A stretch of DNA of 64,000 nt from Liolophura sinensis (lineage: Eukaryota > Mollusca > Polyplacophora > Chitonida > Chitonidae), in the NCBI RefSeq assembly GCF_032854445.1, contig NC_088299.1:9605608-9669607 (forward strand). Direction: 5' to 3'. A model generated the notes under the pieces. That model did not search any database and had not been told where the DNA came from. It saw nothing but the letters and a program-made list of their open reading frames with translations. The position numbers and the translations under genes are program-made. Every line of letters begins with the position of its first letter. Positions within the stretch are counted from its first letter, which is position 1. Of the stretch, positions 56,860-64,000 are shown in pieces.

Positions 56860-57845
56860 CTGTCAAATCTGTCAAATTGATTCTTGGGCATCGGCTCTCT
56901 GCCTGTTGATAAGTAGGCGCAGGCACGCTTTTATGAAAATATATAGGTTCAATTATTTAATATATGACATATTCAGTGTGCGAAATTGGGTGTAATTGGT
57001 TACATATTTACATCAGATTTTGGCTTTGAATGATCGCAAATGATTGCAAAAAATCTATGTTTGGAAACTCAGTAACGTTTATTCCTGCAGATTGCAAATG
57101 TCACGCTTTTTAAAAATGAATTCAGTTATGTGTATGGGTGGGATTCAGTGATGCGTCTGCTAAAAGATTCAAAACTTTATATTTTCGAGCTATAAATTAA
57201 AAATTACCGCGATGTTCTGCACCGTATCAGCCCGTGGTTGTAACCCATGATATGTACGTGTTCTCTTCTGAATCGTGTGAATGCTTTTGTGATGCAGTTG
57301 CCCTTTAATATTATCATGAACGTATGTGTGTTTTCTTGTTGGAAACTGACTTTCTCCCGTCGTGTATACAGTATATCCTCTCTATGTCTTGTTGCAACAG
57401 CTGCATCAAAGCTGTGGAAGTGGTTCCCAGACGCCAGACCCACTGTTATGCAGCTCTCCTGTTAATACATCATTCCCGCCATGGGTAAAGATCAACCGCC
57501 ATTGAAATATCACCCTCTCTGTTTATTGTCAAACAACGCCAACAAACATTTATAAGGCCAATTAGTGAATCCACATTGTAAATGCTGAGTTCCATATATC
57601 TCTGATTGTAATGGTACGCAAGAACTCAGTCATTCAGTCTAATATGGTGTTTTGATTAGGCCTACCCTAGATTATTGAAGGCTGAAGTTTGATAATCCTC
57701 ACTAAAACGTTTTATATTTTATGAAAACCCAATTAATTGGTCACGAATTTCAAGGTCATCAAAACAGCAGGAGAGAGAATATAAGTTTCTCCGTCATTTG
57801 TGAATGTGATTCTTTTTATATAATCCGTTTTTCTTTTCTTTTTTC
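56860..57845. other. Spacer, no gene seen
   Basis: AT-rich; short chance open frames on both strands. Confidence 0.4.
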
Positions 57846-57850
57846 TTTTT

Positions 57851-57905
57851 GACTTCGTTAAACCCCAAGCACTCACTCACTCACTCACTCACTCACTCAC
57901 TCACT
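57851..57905 (+). mobile_element. SINE-B tail with expanded (ACTC)n
   Basis: acttcgttaaaccccaagc is the SINE-B 3' end, followed by about nine actc units. Other copies have two or three, so the tail has grown here. Confidence 0.75.
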
Positions 57906-57999
57906 CTTTTAGACTTGATTACTGATTTAGCTACAACAGTTTACAACAAAGGCCAAGATCTTCAATATACGCAACCCCTTCTTCTGCTACCTGATGTGT

Positions 58000-60900
58000 A
58001 TGGTGTACGCACATTTATTCACATTACCACCTCTAATGCTATCACCTCTACTGCTATCCGAGTATGCAAACAGGAGCGGACATTAATACACGCTGCTAAT
58101 TCTAGTACTGTCCGAGCATGGGAACAGGAACGGACATCAATACATGCTACCACTTTTACAACTATCCGAGTATGGGAGCAGAAACAGGCCTTTTTACACA
58201 CTATCGCTTCCCCCTACTACCCGAGTATGGAAACAGAAATGAAAATTAATACACACTTAGGCTTCCCCCTACTACACGAGTATGGGAACAGGAACGGTCA
58301 TTAATACACGCTACTGCTTCCCCCTACTACCCAAGTTTAGGAACAGGAACGGCCATTAATACATGCTTCCGCTTCCCCCTACTACCCAAGTACAGGAACA
58401 GGAACGGTCATTAATACACGCTTCCGCTTCCCCCTACTACCCGAGTATAGGAACAGGAACGGTCATTAATACGCGCTTCCGCTTCCCCCTACTACCCAAG
58501 TACAGGAACAGGAACGGTCATTAATACACGCTTCCGCTTCCCCCTACTACCCGAGTATAGGAACAGGAACGGTCATTAATACACGCTTCCGCTTCCCCCT
58601 ACTACCCGAGTATAGGAACAGGAACGGTCATTAATACTTGCTACTGCTTCCCCCTACTACCCGAGTATAGGAACAGGAACGGTCTGTAATACATGCTACC
58701 GCTTCCCCCTACTACCCGAGTATAGGAACAGGAACGGTCATTAATACACGCTTCCGCTTCCCCCTACTACCCGAGTATAGGAACAGGAACGGTCATTAAT
58801 ACATGCTACTGCTTCCCCCTACTACCCGAGTATAGGAACAGGAACGGTCATTAATACACGCTACTGCTTCCCCCTACTACCCAAGTATAGGAATAGGAAC
58901 GGCCATTAATACACACTTAGGCTTCCCCCTACTACCCGAGTATAGGAACAGGAACGGTCATTAATACACGCTTCCGCTTCCCCCTACTACCCGAGTATAG
59001 GAACAGAAACGGCCATTAATACATGCTTCCGCTTCCCCCTATTACCCGAGTATAGGAGCAGGAACGGCCATCAATACACGCTTCCGCTTCCCCCTACTAC
59101 CCGAGTATAGGAACAGGAACGGTCATTAATACACGCTTCCGCTTCCCCCTACTACCCGAGTATAGGAACAGGAACGGTCATTAATACACGCTTCCGCTTC
59201 CCCCTACTACCCGAGTATAGGAACAGGAACGGCCATCAATACACGCTACTGCTTCCCCCTACTACCCGAGCACAGGAACAGGAACGGTCATTAATACATG
59301 CTTCCGCTTCCCCCTACTACCCGAGTATAGGAACAGGAACGGTCATTAATACACGCTTCCCCCTACTACCCGAGTATAGGAACAGGAACGGTCATTAATA
59401 CACGCTTCCGCTTCCCCCTACTACCCGAGTATTGGAACAGGAACGGTCATTAATACACGCTACTGCTTCCCCCTACTACCCGAGTATAGGAACAGGAACG
59501 GTCATTAATACACGCTTTCGTTTCCCCCTACTACCCGAGTATAGGAACAGGAACGGTCATTAATACATGCTACTGCTTCCCCCTACTACCCGAGTATAGG
59601 AACAGGAACCGTCATTAATACACGCTTTCGCTTCCCCCTACTACCCGAGTATAGGAACAGGAACGGTCATTAATACTTGCTACTGCTTCCCCCTACTACC
59701 CAAGTATAGGAACAGGAACGGCCATTAATACATGCTACTGCTTCCCCCTACTACCCGAGTATAGGAACAGGAACGGCCATTAACACACGCTACTGCTTCC
59801 CCCTACTACCCGAGTATAGGAACAGAAACGGCCATTAATACATGCTACTGCTTCCCCCTACTACCCGAGTATAGGAACAGGAACGGTCATTAATACACGC
59901 TTCCGCTTCCCCCTACTACCCGAGTATTGGAACAGGAACGGTCATTAATACACGCTACTGCTTCCCCCTACTACCCGAGTATAGGAACAGGAACGGTCAT
60001 TAATACACGCTTTCGTTTCCCCCTACTACCCGAGTATAGGAACAGGAACGGTCATTAATACATGCTACTGCTTCCCCCTACTACCCGAGTATAGGAACAG
60101 GAACGGTCATTAATACACGCTTTCGTTTCCCCCTACTACCCGAGTATAGGAACAGGAACGGTCATTAATACATGCTACTGCTTCCCCCTACTACCCGAGT
60201 ATAGGAACAGGAACCGTCATTAATACACGCTTTCGCTTCCCCCTACTACCCGAGTATAGGAACAGGAACGGTCATTAATACTTGCTACTGCTCCCCCCTA
60301 CTACCCAAGTATAGGAACAGGAACGGCCATTAATACATGCTACTGCTTCCCCCTACTACCCGAGTATAGGAACAGGAACGGCCATTAACACACGCTACTG
60401 CTTCCCCCTACTACCCGAGTATAGGAACAGAAACGGCCATTAATACATGCTACTGCTTCCCCCTACTACCCGAGTATAGGAACAGGAACGGTCATTAATA
60501 CACGCTTCCGCTTCCCCCTACTACCCGAGTATAGGAACAGGAACGGTCATTAATGCACGCTACTGCTTCCCCCTACTACCCGAGTATAGGAACAGGAACG
60601 GTCATTAATACACGCTTCCGCTTCCCCCTACTACCCGAGTATAGGAACAGGAACGGTCATTAATACACGCAAATGCTTCCCCCTACTACCCGAGTATAGG
60701 AACAGGAACGGCCATCAATACACGCTACTGCTTCCCCCTACTACCCGAGCACAGGAACAGGAACGGTCATTAATACACGCTTCCGCTTCCCCCTACTACC
60801 CGAGTATAGGAACAGGAACGGTCATTAATACACGCTACTGCTTCCCCCTACTACCCAAGTTTAGGAACAGGAACGGCCATTAATACATGGTTCCGCTTCC

Positions 60901-61045
60901 CCCTACTACCCGAGTATAGGAACAGGAACGGTCATTAATACACGCTAGTGCTTCCCCCTACTACCCGAGTATAGGAACAGGAACGGTCATTAATACACAT
61001 TATCCGTTTCCCACTGCTTCCCGAGTATGGGAACAAGAACGGGCA
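58000..61045. repeat. Satellite array S6, 55-bp units, about 3 kb
   Basis: About 54 units of gcttccccctactacccgag, tataggaacaggaacggtca and ttaatacacgctac. The left edge units (58000-58260) are diverged and about 54 bp. A higher-order repeat of about 605 bp (11 units) is visible: the variant gaaccgtcattaatacacgc occurs at about 59606 and 60211 with matching neighbours. Confidence 0.95.
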
Positions 61046-61220
61046 AAAATACAGCGAGTGTCGTTGATCGCTTTTTGTCACCAATACCTCACCAGTAGTG
61101 AAAGCGGATGAATCTAAGAATTGCTTACAAAAGAGATTAAACCTGCCCCTAGCTGTGGATATGCAAGTATCTTATCCGCTACACATGTACAAGCCAAACA
61201 CGTACGTGAACGTGAGATCT

Positions 61221-61470
61221 GCGGCCTCCGTGGCCGAGTTGTTACCATTCTAATGCAGAAGACTTACCCATGAGACTCTCACCAGTGAGATCGGTGTGAG
61301 TTTAAGTTGTGAGTTTAAGCTTACTGTGGCTTCCTTTCCCGCCATGCGTGGGAAGGACTACCGGCAATGTGCGAAATGTAGAGGCTTTTCTCCCACTATA
61401 ATGCTGTTTGACGTCACAAAAATGAAATATTTTGGAGTTCGGCGTAAAACACCAATTAAATAGACAAAAG
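61221..61470 (+). mobile_element. SINE-A, full length but diverged
   Basis: Head cggcctccgtggccgagttg, gatcggtgtgagtttaag (then duplicated), ctcccactataatgctg and a tail cggcgtaaaacaccaattaa. Confidence 0.78.
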
Positions 61471-61547
61471 TAGCAAAAAATGCTTGGAGGATGTAATACC
61501 AGGTACTGTATACAACGTAACAAGGCTTAACTACGAGTCTCTACTGT

Positions 61548-61655
61548 ATTTATTTACCTATTTATTCGTTATTTTGCGCCGTACTCAAGAATATTTCACT
61601 TGTACGACGAGGAGCATTATGGTGAGATTAAACCGGACAGAGCCGCTGGAAACCA
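61548..61655 (-). mobile_element. SINE-A, tail half
   Basis: attttgcgccgtactcaaga, acttgtacgacgaggagcat and aaccggacagagccgctgga. Confidence 0.75.
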
Positions 61656-61659
61656 ACGA

Positions 61660-62630
61660 ACTCGAAAAATATATTTATTAAAAATTCGAGTTCGACAGCA
61701 CTAGAAATACCCACATTGAACGGCGTATATATAAATATCGGAATTTAACCCCAGGACTAAAACGTATCAAATATCAAATCGCACACTAGCTGTTGTCACG
61801 GTTTTGATTCAGATCAGATATATACTTCCAACCTATGAATCTAACCTATGTTTTCTTCCTTGGCTGTCCTTACTTGCATGGGCTTACCGATGCGTTTCTT
61901 TGTGAGAACCCTTGTGCGGACAAACTCTAGAATTTGTGATAAGTGGATGTGTGGATTTGTGATGTCTGATAAGTGGATGTTATATCTTAATGCCATTAAC
62001 GAGGCCCTTCTCTGTTACAAAGAAAGGACTGTCTTCATTTATAAAATAAACTTCACCAAACATCATTAATGAAATGAGGCTAGGCCTTCAGTCGAGTCAT
62101 TGTGGTCTAGCAATGTCTGCTGCAGCTAGCTGAGCTACTTTTTTTTTTACTTTTAGACGGACTTGTCAACAACATAAAGATAGCCCATACCGCCGAGGAG
62201 GAAAAAACTACACACTTGGCTGCATTTGCAACCTTTTCTTTAACAGTTCATGGAGACGGGTTTACTCGCGGTTGCTGGACGAAAACACAAAATTTCTAGG
62301 ATATAAAAGAGGCACTGGCTTGTAAAGCAAGTATTGTGTGTCCTTAGAAAAGTTGGTTCTTGCAAACCTGGTTTTGGTTTATATATAGTGAATATAGACT
62401 TGATTGTATAGTGACCTCGCTGACGTGAAAGAGGTCAGCCAGAAATACCAGAGAGCCTTCGGTCCCTGATTTCTGATTGGCTCGCCCACATAGAGCTCTG
62501 TCTTCACAACTGTTTACCCTTTAGGTCAACTGTTCATACTTACCGTGAAACGGGCTAAGACTGACTTTGCCATGACAGTCGGCGGATCAACAATTGGCGT
62601 GTAATACAGTGAAACGAACTAACTAACTGG
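61660..62630. other. Spacer upstream of a possible gene start
   Basis: No coding region is seen. A CCAAT-type box (gattggct, about 62474) lies about 160 bases before the ATG at 62633. Confidence 0.35.
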
Positions 62631-62632
62631 CG

Positions 62633-62692
62633 ATGGCGTCCAGAAGGGGGAGTAACACCTTTCCTGGCAAGTCTCAGAACAGTAATGAACAG
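62633..62692 (+). CDS. Possible first coding exon of an unidentified gene
   Basis: ATG in the context tggcgATGG opens 20 codons (MASRRGSNTFPGKSQNSNEQ) that end exactly at a strong donor (CAG/gtaggt), phase 0. The peptide is polar and low in hydrophobic residues, with no signal peptide or known domain. The next exon is not in the window. It could be chance. Confidence 0.3.
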
Positions 62693-62699
62693 GTAGGTG

Positions 62700-63220
62700 G
62701 TTCAATGACAGTGGTCAGTGTTAACAATATTTAAAAAAAAAAGAAAAAAAAACAACAGCGGGTGAATGAAAACGATAAAGTAAGATAACAAAAGAGACGA
62801 AAGATGTGATTTTATTTACCTCCATGATATTATAGCAAAGATACGCGTCATCATAGTAAAGCCAGAGTCATATATTTGAAACCCTTTTATTTTTTTTACA
62901 AGGATCTTCTGCGACATGAACTTACTTGCCTGTCGTGGATAGCCGTAGTCAGATCCGTACTGCTTCGTAATCGTTCTAAAATGTTCTTATATGCGCCCGA
63001 AAAGTTTTTAAACTGTTTAAAGAGTGTTTTTTTATTCCTAAAATCGTGGTCAATTCGTGGGAATTTAGATTAGTAGTTATTTGTCTGCTTTCCTAAAAAC
63101 ATCGTGGAGACAGACGGGCTTAAATACGACTCTTGCAATGTTGCGACAGCTTTGTAAGCCAGGCATCAACTGGTTGCACAGAGGCATTTAACTGTGACCA
63201 GATTCATTTATTTCGACTCA
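62700..63220. other. Spacer, no gene seen
   Basis: AT-rich DNA with an A-rich run at 62733-62755. If the exon at 62633 is real, this would be the start of its first intron. Confidence 0.35.
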
Positions 63221-63221
63221 A

Positions 63222-64000
63222 ACCCGGCGGCATCACTCTTCATCGCACACACACAGTGACATTCATGGTGTGCCTGCTAACACACACGCAGTGACACCCG
63301 TGTTGTATCCGCTATCACACACATAGTGACATTCATGTAGTGTCCGCTATCACACACACAGTGACACTCATGGTGTGCCTGCTACCACACACGCAGTGGC
63401 TTTCATGATGTGCCTTCTACCTCACACGCAGTGACATCCGTGTTGTGTCCGCTATCACAGACATAGTGACATTCATGTAGTGTCCGCTATCACCCACATA
63501 GTGACATTCATGTAGTGTCCGCTATCACAGACACAGTGACATTCATGTAGTGTCCGCTATCACACACATAGTGACATTCATGTAGTGTCCTCTATCACAC
63601 ACATAATGACATTCATGTAGTGTCCGCTGTCACACACATAGTGACATTCATGTAGTGTCCTCTATCACATACAGTGACATCCGTGTTGTGTCCGCTATCA
63701 CCCACATAGTGACATTCATGTAGTGTCCGCTATCACAGACACAGTGACATTCATGTAGTGTCCGCTATCACACACATAGTGACATTCATGTAGTGTCCTC
63801 TATCACACACATAATGACATTCATGTAGTGTCCGCTGTCACACACATAGTGACATTCATGTAGTGTCCTCTATCACATACAGTGACATCCGTGTTGTGTC
63901 CGCTATCACACACATATTGACATTCATGTAGTGTCCGCTATCACACACATAGTGACATTCATGTAGTGTCCTCTATCACACACATAGTGACATTCATGTA
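63222..64000. repeat. Satellite array S7, 35-bp units, running off the window
   Basis: About 21 units of gtgacattcatgtagtgtcc with gctatcacacacata. A higher-order block of about 209 bp repeats (catacagtgacatccgtgtt at about 63668 and 63877). The left units (63240-63440) are more diverged, as expected at an array edge. Confidence 0.93.

Noticed and set aside
57849-58304. 151-codon open frame
   Set aside because: It starts in a SINE-B tail and continues in the diverged edge of satellite S6.

Overview
The window is genomic DNA from an animal with introns, low gene density and many young repeats. A tail-end atrophin (RERE) gene, secreted WxxW-domain genes, and many tRNA-derived SINEs whose shared tail resembles the common SINE tails of molluscs together suggest a marine lophotrochozoan, most likely a mollusc (a brachiopod is possible). 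This is inference; no species marker is present. Nothing looks bacterial: there are no operons or Shine-Dalgarno sites, and coding is split by GT-AG introns.

Layout. (1) 1-7.3 kb: the last five coding exons of RERE/atrophin on + (coding 1567-7244), with a possible alternative terminal exon at 4766. (2) 7.3-14.3 kb: SINEs, a broken Ty3/gypsy element and a MITE. (3) 14.6-49.7 kb: a tandem cluster of three secreted WxxW (CysD-like) genes, all on +. WXW1 (16695-22374) is complete in structure but has a one-base frameshift in its last exon. WXW2 (25188-35607) is intact and has a long coiled coil between signal peptide and WxxW domains. WXW3 (46186-49712) is a decayed copy. All three have a TATA box and keep the same intron phases where exons survive. 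Between and inside them lie satellites, a second and third gypsy remnant, a LINE fragment, Mutator-like elements, and a Crypton/DUF3504-type tyrosine recombinase remnant (38.76-42.19 kb). (4) 49.7-64 kb: mostly repeats, including a 3-kb array of 55-bp units (58.0-61.0 kb) and a 35-bp array running off the right end; one plausible first coding exon of a new gene lies at 62633-62692.

The most striking observation is that the 2.2-kb satellite at 39.78-42.02 kb sits inside the recombinase coding sequence and is built from it. Its monomers are copies of the segment encoding the catalytic H-x-x-R box (NHSARK), and the recombinase reading frame resumes on the far side (IQKLDNDNN...). The array therefore looks like an in-place amplification of an enzyme's catalytic codons.

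The second main observation is the WxxW cluster: gene duplication with exon phases preserved, gain of a coiled coil in one copy, loss of parts in others, and related satellite DNA (motif ctctgtggtaa) beside or within two of the three genes. Three SINE families (called A, B and C here) have different heads but a similar tail of about 50 bases; several SINE-A copies have clear target-site duplications.
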